A stretch of DNA of 64,000 bases from Trichobilharzia szidati (taxonomy: Eukaryota > Platyhelminthes > Trematoda > Strigeidida > Schistosomatidae): the NCBI GenBank assembly GCA_944472155.2, contig OX235277.1:19354804-19418803 (forward strand), written 5' to 3'. The notes beneath the pieces are model-generated. The model ran no database searches, was not told the origin of the DNA, and worked only from the letters and a program-made list of their open reading frames with translations. The translations under genes were made by a program, and so were the position numbers. Below are positions 47,800 through 58,891 of this stretch, in pieces; the stretch's first letter is position 1; each line of letters starts with the position of its first letter.

Positions 47800-48666
47800 C
47801 TAAGTGTGATAGTTATATACGCGCCTTTCTATGACGGTCTTGTCCACCGCAACCTTTATTAGTTTGTAATTTCTGGCTTGCGATAGGGTGTGTTGGGAGT
47901 GGATAAATTTTCTGGCCTCAGCCGGTGTTTCGAACTGAAAACGAATAGGACAACACTTTTCATGTTGACTCTTCTTCAGCCTGTAGCACTTAGTCTTGGA
48001 GTTAGGCATTTTTGCCTCACTAAGTAAGATGCACTGTACCCTTTTTAGTGCCTCATTGTCCGGGACGTTGTAGACAATAGCATTTAGTTTAGGATCGAGT
48101 CGTTTTGTTACTTCTGTAGTAACAAAGTTAATGAGGTTATCCACCTTAGATACCAATTCCGTGTGAAGTTTGTTAAGATCTACAGTTTTCATGAGGATAG
48201 TTAAGGGTGTCAGTTCACAGACCTGCGATCTGATATCGCTGATCTGATCTGATAATTTGGATATTTTGGTATTAGTTTCAGAAATTCCAAGATTTACTGA
48301 TTTGTTGTTTTTTATTTCCCTTAACTCGGCCTTAAGTTCTCCTATAGACAACGTTAGAAGTTCTATTTCAGAAGAAAGTACTGAAACAGTGCTTGAAGGC
48401 TGGAGCTTTTCGATAAGTACATAAGGTGAAGGAACGGTTTCTGTGTGAGCAGAGAGTACTGAATTTTTGGGAGTAGTGCTAATACTAGCTGTCAATACAG
48501 TTTTATCCTCAGGTTCAGCTCGACGCTTGCGACATACTAGTGGGTTATGTGGCTCACTATAAACATTTGTAGGAAATGTGTTGCTTGATGTAGCAATCAA
48601 CGACGTAAAATTAGTCATCAGTTTTACGGAGGATTGAGTTCGCTGCATTTTACTTTGGTTAACCAT
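47800..48666 (-). CDS. LINE ORF1 protein (copy 1), 288 codons
   Basis: ORF1 proteins bind element RNA as chaperones. Residues 1-90 are polar and basic, with CRKRRAEPED at 45-54. Residues 97-150 have heptad-like hydrophobics (SSEIELLTLSIGELKAEL, then ISKLSDQISDIRSQV), suggesting a coiled coil. Residues 190-285 contain KLNAIVYNVPDNEALKR and CPIRFQFETPAEARKFI, an RRM-like pattern seen in LINE ORF1s. It starts MVNQSKMQRT at 48666, about 130 bases from the element's 5' end. It ends at a TAG also present in copy 2; the frame stays open beyond it, so the true protein was probably longer. Confidence 0.65.
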   Translation of the reverse strand: MVNQSKMQRTQSSVKLMTNFTSLIATSSNTFPTNVYSEPHNPLVCRKRRAEPEDKTVLTASISTTPKNSVLSAHTETVPSPYVLIEKLQPSSTVSVLSSEIELLTLSIGELKAELREIKNNKSVNLGISETNTKISKLSDQISDIRSQVCELTPLTILMKTVDLNKLHTELVSKVDNLINFVTTEVTKRLDPKLNAIVYNVPDNEALKRVQCILLSEAKMPNSKTKCYRLKKSQHEKCCPIRFQFETPAEARKFIHSQHTLSQARNYKLIKVAVDKTVIERRVYNYHT

Positions 48667-48802
48667 AACTATCTGATATGAGAGTTAATAGTTATAGGTA
48701 AAAAGGTAGAAGAGTACTTGTGCAGGTATAACAACAAGATAAATTTCATGACAGGAATCACGGAAAAACGTAACGCAAACCCAGGAGGTAACGCTATAAT
48801 AA

Positions 48803-51605
48803 GCAGCATTTGTGTTCGTGGTGTTTTCGCGCTAGAAGTGTGAGTGTAATTTTATCTGGAATTCTAAAATTTGTGCTTGTGGTGTTTCCGCGTTCTTAGT
48901 GTTAGTGTGAGTGTATGTGGAGTAGTTGCATTTGTGCTTGCGGTCTTTCGCGCTAGTAGTGTTAGTGTGAGTGATTGTCAAATAGTATTATTTGCGCTTG
49001 TGGAATTTTCCAGTTATTAGCGTTAGTATGAGAGTATATGGAATAGTTGCATTTGCGCTCGCGGAGTTTTCGCGCTATTAGTGTTAGTGTGAGTGTATCT
49101 GGAATACAAATATGTGTGTTTGTGTTGTTATCGGGCTAATAGTGTAAGTGTGAGTGTATGTGGAATAGTAGCATTTGTGTTCGTGGTGTTTTCGCGCTAG
49201 AAGTGTTAGTGTAATTTTATCTGGAATTCTAAAATTTGTGTTTGTGGTGTTTCCGCGTTCTTAGTGTTAGTGTGAGTGTATGTGGAGTAGTTGCATTTGT
49301 GCTTGCGGTCTTTCGCGCTAGTAGTGTTAGTGTGAGTGATTGTCAAATAGTATTATTTGCGCTTGTGGAATTTTCCAGTTATTAGCGTTAGTATGAGAGT
49401 ATATGGAATAGTTTTATTTGTGCTTGCGGAGATTTCCAGCTGTTAGTGCTGGTGTGAGTGTACCTGGAATACAAATATGTGTGTTTGTGTTCTTATCGGG
49501 CTATTAGTGTAAGTGTGAGTGTATGTGGAATAGTAGCATTTGTCTTTGTGGTGTTTTCTCGCTAGTAGTGTTGGTGTGAGTGTATGTGGAATTATATCTT
49601 CCGTGTTTTGGTGTTTCGGCGATAGAATTGTCAGTGCTGGTGAATGTGGAATAGTATTATTTGCTTCTTGTGGTGTTTCCGCGTTAGCAGTGTAAGTTTG
49701 ACTGTGTGTGGGTAGTTGCATTGTGCTGCGGTCTTTCGCGCTAGTAGTGTATTGAGTGATTGTCAATAGTATATTTGTATTATTAGCTTAGTTGAGAGTA
49801 TATGGAATGGTTTCATTTGCGCTCGCGGAGTTTTCGCGCTATTAGTGTTAGTGTGAGTGTATCTGGAATACAAATATGTGTGTTTGTGTTGTTATCGGGC
49901 TAATAGTGTAAGTGTGAGTGTATGTGGAATAGTAGCATTTGTGTTCGTGGTGTTTTCGCGCTAGAAGTGTTAGTGTAATTTTATCTGGAATTCTAAAATT
50001 TGTGTTTGTGGTGTTTCCGCGTTCTTAGTGTTAGTGTGAGTGTATGTGGAGTAGTTGCATTTGTGCTTGCGGTCTTTCGCGCTAGTAGTGTTAGTGTGAG
50101 TGATTGTCAAATAGTATTATTTGCGCTTGTGGAATTTTCCAGTTATTAGCGTTAGTATGAGAGTATATGGAATAGTTTTATTTGTGCTTGCGGAGATTTC
50201 CAGCTGTTAGTGCTGGTGTGAGTGTACCTGGAATACAAATATGTGTGTTTGTGTTCTTATCGGGCTATTAGTGTAAGTGTGAGTGTATGTGGAATAGTAG
50301 CATTTGTCTTTGTGGTGTTTTCTCGCTAGTAGTGTTGGTGTGAGTGTATGTGGAATTATATCTTCCGTGTTTTGGTGTTTCGGCGATAGAATTGTCAGTG
50401 CTGGTGAATGTGGAATAGTATTATTTGCTTCTTGTGGTGTTTCCGCGTTAGCAGTGTAAGTTTGACTGTGTGTGGTTCAGTTATTAGCGTTAGTATGAGA
50501 GTATATGGAATAGTTGCATTTGCGCTCGCGGAGTTTTCGCGCTATTAGTGTTAGTGTGAGTGTATCTGGAATACAAATATGTGTGTTTGTGTTGTTATCG
50601 GGCTAATAGTGTAAGTGTGAGTGTATGTGGAATAGTAGCATTTGTGTTCGTGGTGTTTTCGCGCTAGAAGTGTTAGTGTAATTTTATCTGGAATTCTAAA
50701 ATTTGTGTTTGTGGTGTTTCCGCGTTCTTAGTGTTAGTGTGAGTGTATGTGGAGTAGTTGCATTTGTGCTTGCGGTCTTTCGCGCTAGTAGTGTTAGTGT
50801 GAGTGATTGTCAAATAGTATTATTTGCGCTTGTGGAATTTTCCAGTTATTAGCGTTAGTATGAGAGTATATGGAATAGTTTTATTTGTGCTTGCGGAGAT
50901 TTCCAGCTGTTAGTGCTGGTGTGAGTGTACCTGGAATACAAATATGTGTGTTTGTGTTCTTATCGGGCTATTAGTGTAAGTGTGAGTGTATGTGGAATAG
51001 TAGCATTTGTCTTTGTGGTGTTTTCTCGCTAGTAGTGTTGGTGTGAGTGTATGTGGAATTATATCTTCCGTGTTTTGGTGTTTCGGCGATAGAATTGTCA
51101 GTGCTGGTGAATGTGGAATAGTATTATTTGCTTCTTGTGGTGTTTCCGCGTTAGCAGTGTAAGTTTGACTGTGTGTGGAATGGTTTCATTTGCGCTCGCG
51201 GAGTTTTCGCGCTATTAGTGTTAGTGTGAGTGTATCTGGAATACAAATATGTGTGTTTGTGTTGTTATCGGGCTAATAGTGTAAGTGTGAGTGTATGTGG
51301 AATAGTAGCATTTGTGTCCGTGGTGTTTTCGCGCTAGAAGTGTTAGTGTAATTTTATCTGGAATTCTAAAATTTGTGTTTGTGGTGTTTCCGCGTTCTTA
51401 GTGTTAGTGTGAGTGTATGTGGAGTAGTTGCATTTGTGCTTGCGGTCTTTCGCGCTAGTAGTGTTAGTGTGAGTGATTGTCAAATAGTATTATTTGCGCT
51501 TGTGGAATTTTCCAGTTATTAGCGTTAGTATGAGAGTATATGGAATAGTAGCATTTAAGTTTGTGTTGTTTTCGCGTTAGCAGTGTTAGGTTGAGTGTTT
51601 GTGGA
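48803..51605 (+). repeat. minisatellite with higher-order repeats, middle array
   Basis: About 2.8 kb of 60-62-base GT-rich monomers arranged in a higher-order pattern. The same marker monomer (GCATTTGTGTTCGTGG) starts at 49171, 49935, 50638 and, with one change, 51308. This gives higher-order units of 764, 703 and 670 bases, about 11-12 monomers each. Units are nearly identical to one another, while neighbouring monomers differ widely. The length differences come from missing or partial monomers near 49740-49810, 50470 and 51175. The minus-strand frame at 49443-49766 is a by-product of the repeat. Confidence 0.9.
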
Positions 51606-51612
51606 ATAATAA

Positions 51613-52460
51613 TATGTCGAAGTAGATGACTAGTACTAGTTGTTTTTTGTCTCGGATGCTAGTCATATAGTTAAAGAAGTCAAGGTGACATGTCATGCAT
51701 GATCTGGATTTTAGGAATCCATGTTGGTTTGGACTTAGAATATTGCAGCTGAGCATATGTTTGAGGATATCATCTTTAACTATTCGTTCAATGATCCTAG
51801 ATACTATGGGTGTAATATTGATTGGCCTATAGTTGTTGACTTCAGTTTTTGATCCGGATTTGTGTTTAGGTACTATAAATGTCGTTTTCCATTTATCTGG
51901 ATATGTTTGGCTTTCTAGGGACATTGTAAAAATCTCAAGTAATAAAACGGAAATGTCACAACCACCGTGTTTATAAAGATACGATTGTATACCGTCAAAA
52001 CCGGCACTACTAGAGCTTTTAGGAGTATTAATGGCTTGGTTAATATTAGAATAAGTGAAATGAACTGTAGTGATTTGTTTCAGCGTTGAAGATGAAAGGA
52101 GTTCTATTGTAGATTGTTAACCGAGAAGTGGACTTGTAGGCTTAAGGTAGTTAGCTGCAGACGTCTCATTAAACAGTTCACAGATGTCTGCATGGTTGCT
52201 GTATAGTTTGCCCTTGTTTATAAGGAGAGAAATTTTACGGCTTTGGCGATTCATTCGTTTCTTTAGTATTTCTGTGAGAGCACCTACTCTGGTGGTGCTG
52301 GCTAGTGCGGTCCATTCTTCATTTCTCATACGCAAGTTGTGAGCTTGCGAGATGGAGCTAAGAGTACTAAGTATTGACCCTAGTGTTAGCATCCCTACCA
52401 GCTGTTTTTTCAACGCTGGCAGGGACGCAGGGGATAAAAAATGATTGGGACCTTGTGGAG
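51613..52460 (-). pseudogene. non-LTR reverse transcriptase, N-terminal part only (copy 2)
   Basis: Same blocks and the same break at motif A (LVLVIYFD) as copy 1. The frame 51924-51586 covers RT blocks 1-2 and 52413-52117 the pre-RT region. Minor differences include FFNYMTSIRDKK for FFNYMSSSRDKK and an extra A near 52440, so the upstream start seen in copy 1 is out of frame here. Confidence 0.8.
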
Positions 52461-52570
52461 ACCATGGTTTATTATTCCACCTATTGTTAGGTACTAGTTG
52501 TGCCCTTTTAAGGGTTTCGTATGTACTGCTTTGTGGGTTAGTTCCCAGCAGACTTATACCATATATCCGA

Positions 52571-53088
52571 TCAAAATATAAAATTTATTTGCGTGCCATA
52601 CTGTGAATGCCCTGAGTTGTTGGTGGTCGAGTTCTGACTTTTGTCACTTGTACTCTTGAGGGTGGCATTGTTTTGGCGTTGGTTATCAGTGTGGGCCATG
52701 GTGCTATTTCGCACGTTGTGGGTGCCAATACTATTGACCGTGGGGAATGTGGGCTTACTTATACTGCCATTGTTGATGTTGGCATGATTTGGGGTCAAAT
52801 TCTTTTTTTTCCAATGGACTTATGGCTAGGAGAGGGCAGGGTCGACTTTCGGGGGATTTTGACTTTTTTTCCGAGATTATTTAGTGACATGTCAATATCT
52901 ACGGTGGTAGGAGGTATAGTTTTATTGGCTATTTGATTACAATTTAGTGGCCTTGCGGTTGGTGTCGCTCTCTGAGAAGATAATTCTGTGTGGTTTGAGA
53001 GGGGTGGTGCGGTGGATTCTATGGTATCTCTCAAAGGGTTGGGTATAATTGCTGCTTGCAATGTCCTATTGTTTATTCCACAATTAGA
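52571..53088 (-). pseudogene. LINE ORF1 C-terminal extension and spacer (copy 2)
   Basis: Equivalent to 47280-47799. The T-run near 52803-52810 (A-run on the coding strand) is one base different from copy 1, so the frame breaks at GKKRI here. Confidence 0.6.
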
Positions 53089-53955
53089 CTAAGTGTGATA
53101 GTTATATACGCGCCTTTCTATGACGGTCTTGTCCACCGCAACCTTTATTAGTTTGTAATTTCTGGCTTGCGATAGGGTGTGTTGGGAGTGGATAAATTTT
53201 CTGGCCTCAGCCGGTGTTTCGAACTGAAAACGAATAGGACAACACTTTTCATGTTGACTCTTCTTCAGCCTGTAGCACTTAGTCTTGGAGTTAGGCATTT
53301 TTGCCTCACTAAGTAAGATGCACTGTACCCTTTTTAGTGCCTCATTGTCCGGGACGTTGTAGACAATAGCATTTAGTTTAGGATCGAGTCGTTTTGTTAC
53401 TTCTGTAGTAACAAAGTTAATGAGGTTATCCACCTTAGATACCAATTCCGTGTGAAGTTTGTTAAGATCTACAGTTTTCATGAGGATAGTTAAGGGTGTC
53501 AGTTCACAGACCTGCGATCTGATATCGCTGATCTGATCTGATAATTTGGATATTTTGGTATTAGTTTCAGAAATTCCAAGATTTACTGATTTGTTGTTTT
53601 TTATTTCCCTTAACTCGGCCTTAAGTTCTCCTATAGACAACGTTAGAAGTTCTATTTCAGAAGAAAGTACTGAAACAGTGCTTTAAGGCTGGAGCTTTTC
53701 GATAAGTACATAAGGTGAAGGGACGGTTTCTGTGTGAGCAGAGAGTACTGAATTTTTGGGAGTAGTGCTAATACTAGCTGTCAATACAGTTTTATCCTCA
53801 GGTTCAGCTCGACGCTTGCGACATACTAGTGGGTTATGTGGCTCACTATAAACATTTGTAGGAAATGTGTTGCTTGATGTAGCAATCAACGACGTAAAAT
53901 TAGTCATCAGTTTTACGGAGGATTGAGTTCGCTGCATTTTACTTTGGTTAACCAT
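53089..53955 (-). pseudogene. LINE ORF1 (copy 2), with a nonsense mutation
   Basis: Same sequence as 47800-48666, except that a TCA codon is TAA at about residue 91, after EKLQP. The frame is therefore split into 53955-53683 and 53640-53089. The coiled-coil and RRM-like parts follow the stop. The remaining residues are almost unchanged, so the duplication is recent relative to the decay of the element. Confidence 0.8.
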
Positions 53956-54091
53956 AACTATCTGATATGAGAGTTAATAGTTATAGGTAGAGAGGTAGAA
54001 GAGTACTTGTGCCAGTATAACAACAAGATAAATTTCATGACAGGAATCACGGAAAAACATAACGCAAACGCAGGACGTAACGCTATAATAA

Positions 54092-54639
54092 GCAGCATTT
54101 GTGTTCGTGGTGTTTTCGCGCTAGAAGTGTGAGTGGTAGTTTATCTGGAATTATAAAATTTGTGCTTGTGGTGTTTCCCCATTAGCACTGTAAGTTTGAC
54201 AGTGTGTGGTGTAGTTGCATATGTGCATGCGGTCTTTCGCGCTAGTAGTGGTAATTTGAGTGATTGTCGAATAGTACTATTTGCCCTTGTGTAGTTTTGC
54301 AGTTATTAGCGTTAGTTTGAGAGTATATGGAAGAGTAGCATTTGCGCTCGCGGAGTTTTCGCGCTATTAGTGTTAGTGTGAGTGTATCTGGAATACAAAT
54401 ATGTGTGTTTGTGTTGTTATCGGGCTAATAGTGTAAGTGTGAGTGTATGTGGAATAGTAGCATTTGTGTTCGTGGTGTTTTCGCGCTAGAAGTGTTAGTG
54501 TAATTTTATCTGGAATTCTAAAATTTGTGTTTGTGGTGTTTCCGCGTTCTTAGTGTTAGTGTGAGTGTATGTGGAGTAGTTGCATTTGTGCTTGCGGTCT
54601 TTCGCGCTAGTAGTGTTAGTGTGAGTGATTGTCAAATAA
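54092..54639 (+). repeat. minisatellite, right arm, ending in the assembly gap
   Basis: Monomers resume in register after the second LINE copy. The stretch 54125-54335 is more diverged than the equivalent part of the middle array. From about 54340 the sequence returns to the common higher-order pattern. It runs into Ns mid-monomer. Confidence 0.85.
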
Positions 54640-55138
54640 NNNNNNNNNNNNNNNNNNNNNNNNNNNNNNNNNNNNNNNNNNNNNNNNNNNNNNNNNNNNN
54701 NNNNNNNNNNNNNNNNNNNNNNNNNNNNNNNNNNNNNNNNNNNNNNNNNNNNNNNNNNNNNNNNNNNNNNNNNNNNNNNNNNNNNNNNNNNNNNNNNNNN
54801 NNNNNNNNNNNNNNNNNNNNNNNNNNNNNNNNNNNNNNNNNNNNNNNNNNNNNNNNNNNNNNNNNNNNNNNNNNNNNNNNNNNNNNNNNNNNNNNNNNNN
54901 NNNNNNNNNNNNNNNNNNNNNNNNNNNNNNNNNNNNNNNNNNNNNNNNNNNNNNNNNNNNNNNNNNNNNNNNNNNNNNNNNNNNNNNNNNNNNNNNNNNN
55001 NNNNNNNNNNNNNNNNNNNNNNNNNNNNNNNNNNNNNNNNNNNNNNNNNNNNNNNNNNNNNNNNNNNNNNNNNNNNNNNNNNNNNNNNNNNNNNNNNNNN
55101 NNNNNNNNNNNNNNNNNNNNNNNNNNNNNNNNNNNNNN
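54640..55138. other. assembly gap (Ns)
   Basis: 499 undetermined bases. The left side is minisatellite; the right side resumes inside a copy of 32.2 kb. The two sides cannot be assumed adjacent. Confidence 0.99.
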
Positions 55139-55775
55139 AAGCATCCCACTATCGGACTGCGTTCAAGTTCTTGATAAATTCGGGAACACTTCGAAATCAT
55201 TATAGACTTATATGGAGATCCACAAAATTTTATTTTCTCTAAAATATAACTGTAATTCAACTCATCTTAGGCACTGAATTATATTAACAACTAAAATTAC
55301 GATATTTCAGCATTTTTTAGTATCCATTCTTGTGTCAAGTCTGTATATAATTCCATAGTACAGCTTATTATGATAAAATTGCCAAAGTTAACCTTTCAAC
55401 AGTTTTTTTAATCGACAACATGATTTTGAATATTTTGAATCGATAAATCACAATAGAAACACTTAATGCAGGTTTATTCAAATGGTCGTAGAAAATCAGA
55501 CTAATAGAATCACAAAGTAGGAATTTAAATTTGAGTTCATGCTACTTACTAGTATTGATTAGTGCTATAAATTTGATCAGAAATGAAAAGATTTTGTACA
55601 AGAAAGAAGTATACATTAATCAACTTAATGCCATCAGCTGATGTGCACATATCATGACTACAGATTTGCAGGTAGAAACGATTTCAACTTCAGATCATCG
55701 CTGTGGTGTATTCGTGTTTAACCGACGAGTGTTCAAATAATCCGAGAATATCTTTGACATTATACGTTAGTGTCA

Positions 55776-55985
55776 TGGTAGTAGAATGCTCGCCAACCAC
55801 ACTTGGGTTCTTGAATCCAGTCCCCAGCCGGCGCATATCTATTGCTAAGCCAGTCTTAAGGCTTTTGAAGAAGGAAGGGTGGACATGAAGCTAGCAACCC
55901 CATCCCATAAATGTAAACAGCCTGCTTTCAAAACTTCAAAGTTGATGCTCTGTGTTCACCCTGCAACGTAAAGGAATAAAAGTAT
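55776..55985 (+). mobile_element. SINE family A (copy C)
   Basis: Same insertion as 32863-33060. It has four extra bases after CGCATATC and small substitutions (ACTTGGG for ACTCGGG). Confidence 0.7.
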
Positions 55986-55989
55986 CCTT

Positions 55990-56696
55990 GACAGTGACGT
56001 ATACAATTCCCACATTCACTCATATTCCATACCTATTCACTTAAACGAAATGGTGTAAAGAAATAAACGTCCTATTCAAAATGCTACTCGAAAACAACTA
56101 CCCAAAAGTATTTGAAAAAAGATAATATAAAAAAGAGAAAAAAGAAGGTAAAACCGGAGAATAACAAGATGGAAGAATGCAAAAAATACCCGTCACAATA
56201 CTATATAAAAATAGTACATCAGAGGCAATTCAAAGAAACCTCAAAAATGTCGTCATTCGGACAATGTTTTAACCGACGAATGAAATCAAAAATAAAATAA
56301 ATCTACTGAAAGATTCCATAAAAATGATGGATAAAAACAATTTGATTTACAAAATATCTTGTACTGACTGTCCGACTAAATATGTAGGACAAACGTCCAG
56401 ATCAATCAAAATAAGAGTGAATGAACATAAATGCCTAACCAAAGTTCAACCAACAGGAACACAAGCCTAGAAGAATCTTGAAAAAAATTCATCGATAGCT
56501 GCACATGCATGGGAGAAAAACCACAATATCTATTGGAACAATGTGTGTATTCTTAAAAACTGACATGAACAAATGGAAAGAAAGACTTATAACAGAGTCG
56601 ATATTCATTAAAGTCACACCGGATACAAGTAACAAGTTTGACTCAGTACAACTATCAACAACTTGGAATATAATTCTGAATACAAAACATGAATGA
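55990..56696 (+). pseudogene. Penelope-like GIY-YIG fragment (copy C)
   Basis: Equivalent to 33075-33745. The core reads YKISCTDCPTKYVGQTSR, then IKIRVNEHKCLT, followed by a stop and frame changes. The C-terminal frame (KWKERLITESIFIKVTPD to TTWNIILNTKHE) is open to 56696. It also has a short insertion near 56165-56180 that copy B lacks (GATAACAAGATGG-type), shared with copy D. Confidence 0.75.
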
Positions 56697-57185
56697 GCAA
56701 AATAAAAATAATGAAATCTACATATGAATACAAATCATAAATGTGTGAACAAAACAATTCCAACAGTGGTGTGAACACGGGCAGTAATTTTGCTCGAAAT
56801 ACTACAAATAACAAAACTTATCATTGTGTGTAGACTATTGAAAGAATCCACAATGCTCAAACGTTTTACTGATATTGTTTCATACTACTTGCAGCGTTGT
56901 AAGCAGTTAAAAAATAATGGATGACTTTTGGATAAAGCAATGAGAAGACGTAATTTATATGTCTGAATCGTGTAATGTATGTGCGCAACACATTTCGAAC
57001 AATCTGATCCGCCACACACGGACTTGTCATAGGAATATATATGAAATTAATAAAGAGGTAAGACGTGAGAAAATAGACTACTTAGGTCAAGTTAAAAGGA
57101 CATATTCAAGGTCAAAATAACAATGAAGACCACTAAACCAAATAGCAGAGTTAATAGTACATTTGTTATAGCATCAAAATAAAAT

Positions 57186-57560
57186 TCACCAAGGAAGGTT
57201 TAATGTGATGACGGATTGATTTTAACGCATAAAGGTGGTTTTAAACTTTCTAATTGCCAGGGCTTCCACAAACTTTAGGATACGCCCTCCCCCAAACACG
57301 TTTTATCGATAGGTTTAAAAGATCTGTTAACGTCAATTTTATATCCTATCTCTATAATATATTCCGCAATAGAAGAGCTAGGTCTCCTGTTCTCACCGTT
57401 AATAGGTTCTAAAGACTTTTGAAACTTGTCCATAAGTTTGAGTTTTTGAATGAATGATTTTTCGTCATTTAGTAATTTCCTATCTATTCTGATGTTAGTT
57501 TCAGTTCCACTCACACATATTGCGCAGCTTATCATTCTGTTTAATATTCTGTTATCATAT
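57186..57560 (-). pseudogene. second Penelope-like fragment (copy C)
   Basis: Equivalent to 34243-34640, with ISCAICVSGTETNIRIDRK and SSSIAEYIIEIGYKID. It has the same one-base frame change before the LKFVEALAI block. Confidence 0.65.
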
Positions 57561-57805
57561 ACACCAGATCAAGAATTTAAAAGTAAGTATCTGGAGAAAT
57601 TAACAGCAGACTGATCAGTAAATTCATGGATCATCCAGTTTGTACTGCACAAACTGTTGAGATCTCGAATCCACGCATCGATATAACAGATGTGTTATTT
57701 GCTCTGTCACTTTGAGGTCACTCAGACAGGCGCTTCATTTCAAAATATGTAAATCTCATCATATATGTGATTCTTGTCATTTTAGGAAATGAATTACAAG
57801 TGATA

Positions 57806-58446
57806 AATTTGAACCAACTCTTTCTCCAACTTAGGAACATTGATTCCAGCAATTAGATGATCACGTAGTTGAGTATGCGGCTGATTTCCAGAATTGCACT
57901 TTGGAGATTGTATCTGAAGTTGAACAATAAGGTCTCTTTTCTTCTGGTTGGAAGCAAGGACAAGTTTGTTGAACTGAGCCCTCTCTCAAGTTTCGAAAGT
58001 TGTGATGTGGAAGTGATTTGTTAGAAGTTCACGGAGTTTATCATAAGACAGAGAAGTTGGTTTATGTGGAAATAACAGAGTTTTCACTAGGCTGTACGCA
58101 TCTAGTCCAATAGCAGTAACAAAATGAGCTGGAATTTTGTCATCGCGAACATTCTTCGACATGCACCATGCGTTGAAACATTCAAGATAATCAGAGATTT
58201 CCCGCAGCGAACCATTCATAGGAAACTTTCCAAGATTATTTGATTCCATAGCGACGCCAAAATGTGATAATTATTTGTAATAGTGGTTTTTATATTTCGC
58301 CATGACCGAATTACAGGAATTCAACCGAAACACAGAGGGGGATGAATTTAGGAATTTGTATTTGGCGGAATTATATTCAAATCATATAATAAATATATTG
58401 ACAAACAACAGTAAGTATTTAAACAATACAGAGATGGTAGTTGTCA
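57806..58446 (-). mobile_element. Gypsy LTR plus truncated 5' gag (copy C)
   Basis: Same structure and same truncation point as 34862-35503. TGACAA starts at 58446 on the minus strand. The gag frame 58249-57986 begins with ATG and meets the shared TGA after HITTFET. Confidence 0.7.
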
Positions 58447-58891
58447 AGCGCCACATCCGCCACATGTCGAATGTCTCCTTGCGTATTTATAATGATGTGT
58501 CGGTTCTCTTGCAAGTCTCCACGATCTTCTAACTGATTCTGTGATATTATTTGCATCAGACTTATTTCTGAATTATCTACCAAATCAGGATTAGTAGCGG
58601 AATCATTAAAAATATAATCAGAACGACCTACTTCATTTATTTTCACTTGATCCAGATGTCTGTTATGAATTGAATGATCTTCGATGACTGGTATTTTCAT
58701 AATTCGATTTCCCATTTTTGTAGTATGATTCCAACAGAAGGTCTATAGTCATTCCCTCTGTAATAATGTACATCAGAAGTCGTGGACATTAAGTGCTTTC
58801 TGAGAATTCGAGATTTGAACAGTTAAGCAGGATTTTCATGGGTAATTGTATGCTCCTCAATGCGATATTCAGGTAGGAAGTTATCTACACA
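58419..58891 (-). pseudogene. Gypsy integrase C-terminal tail (copy C)
   Basis: Contains the shared TAA after HENPA. One T is missing in the CCCATTTTTG run relative to copy B, so YYSGNDYRPS and the following KMGNRIMKI are in different frames. The terminal frame 58715-58419 is acidic and Asn-rich like copy B. Confidence 0.7.

Larger units (their letters stand above)
46316..48802 (-). mobile_element. LINE piece inserted in the minisatellite, copy 1
   Basis: A 2.5-kb segment bounded by ATAATAA at 46316-46322 and 48796-48802. The flanking monomer (GTGGAATA | GCAGCATTTG) is split with little or no loss, as expected for an insertion with a 7-bp target duplication. On the minus strand it has a 5' leader, an ORF1 and the N-terminal part of a reverse transcriptase. 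It ends inside RT motif A, so its 3' end is missing, the opposite of normal LINE truncation. A near-identical copy lies 5290 bp away. Confidence 0.8.
51606..54091 (-). mobile_element. LINE piece inserted in the minisatellite, copy 2
   Basis: Near-identical to 46316-48802, offset by 5289-5290 bases, with the same ends and the same flanking ATAATAA repeats (51606-51612 and 54085-54091). As both junctions coincide, this copy arose by duplication of satellite plus insert, not by a second insertion. Confidence 0.85.

Noticed and set aside
49443..49766. 107-codon minus-strand frame, Thr/His-rich
   Set aside because: It is the complement of the minisatellite and has no start context or relative outside the array.
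48803..51605. CRISPR-like regular repeats
   Set aside because: Monomers are contiguous with no unique spacers, and the surrounding elements are eukaryotic.
54525..55260. Long open frames of 170-226 codons across the gap
   Set aside because: They consist almost entirely of undetermined bases.
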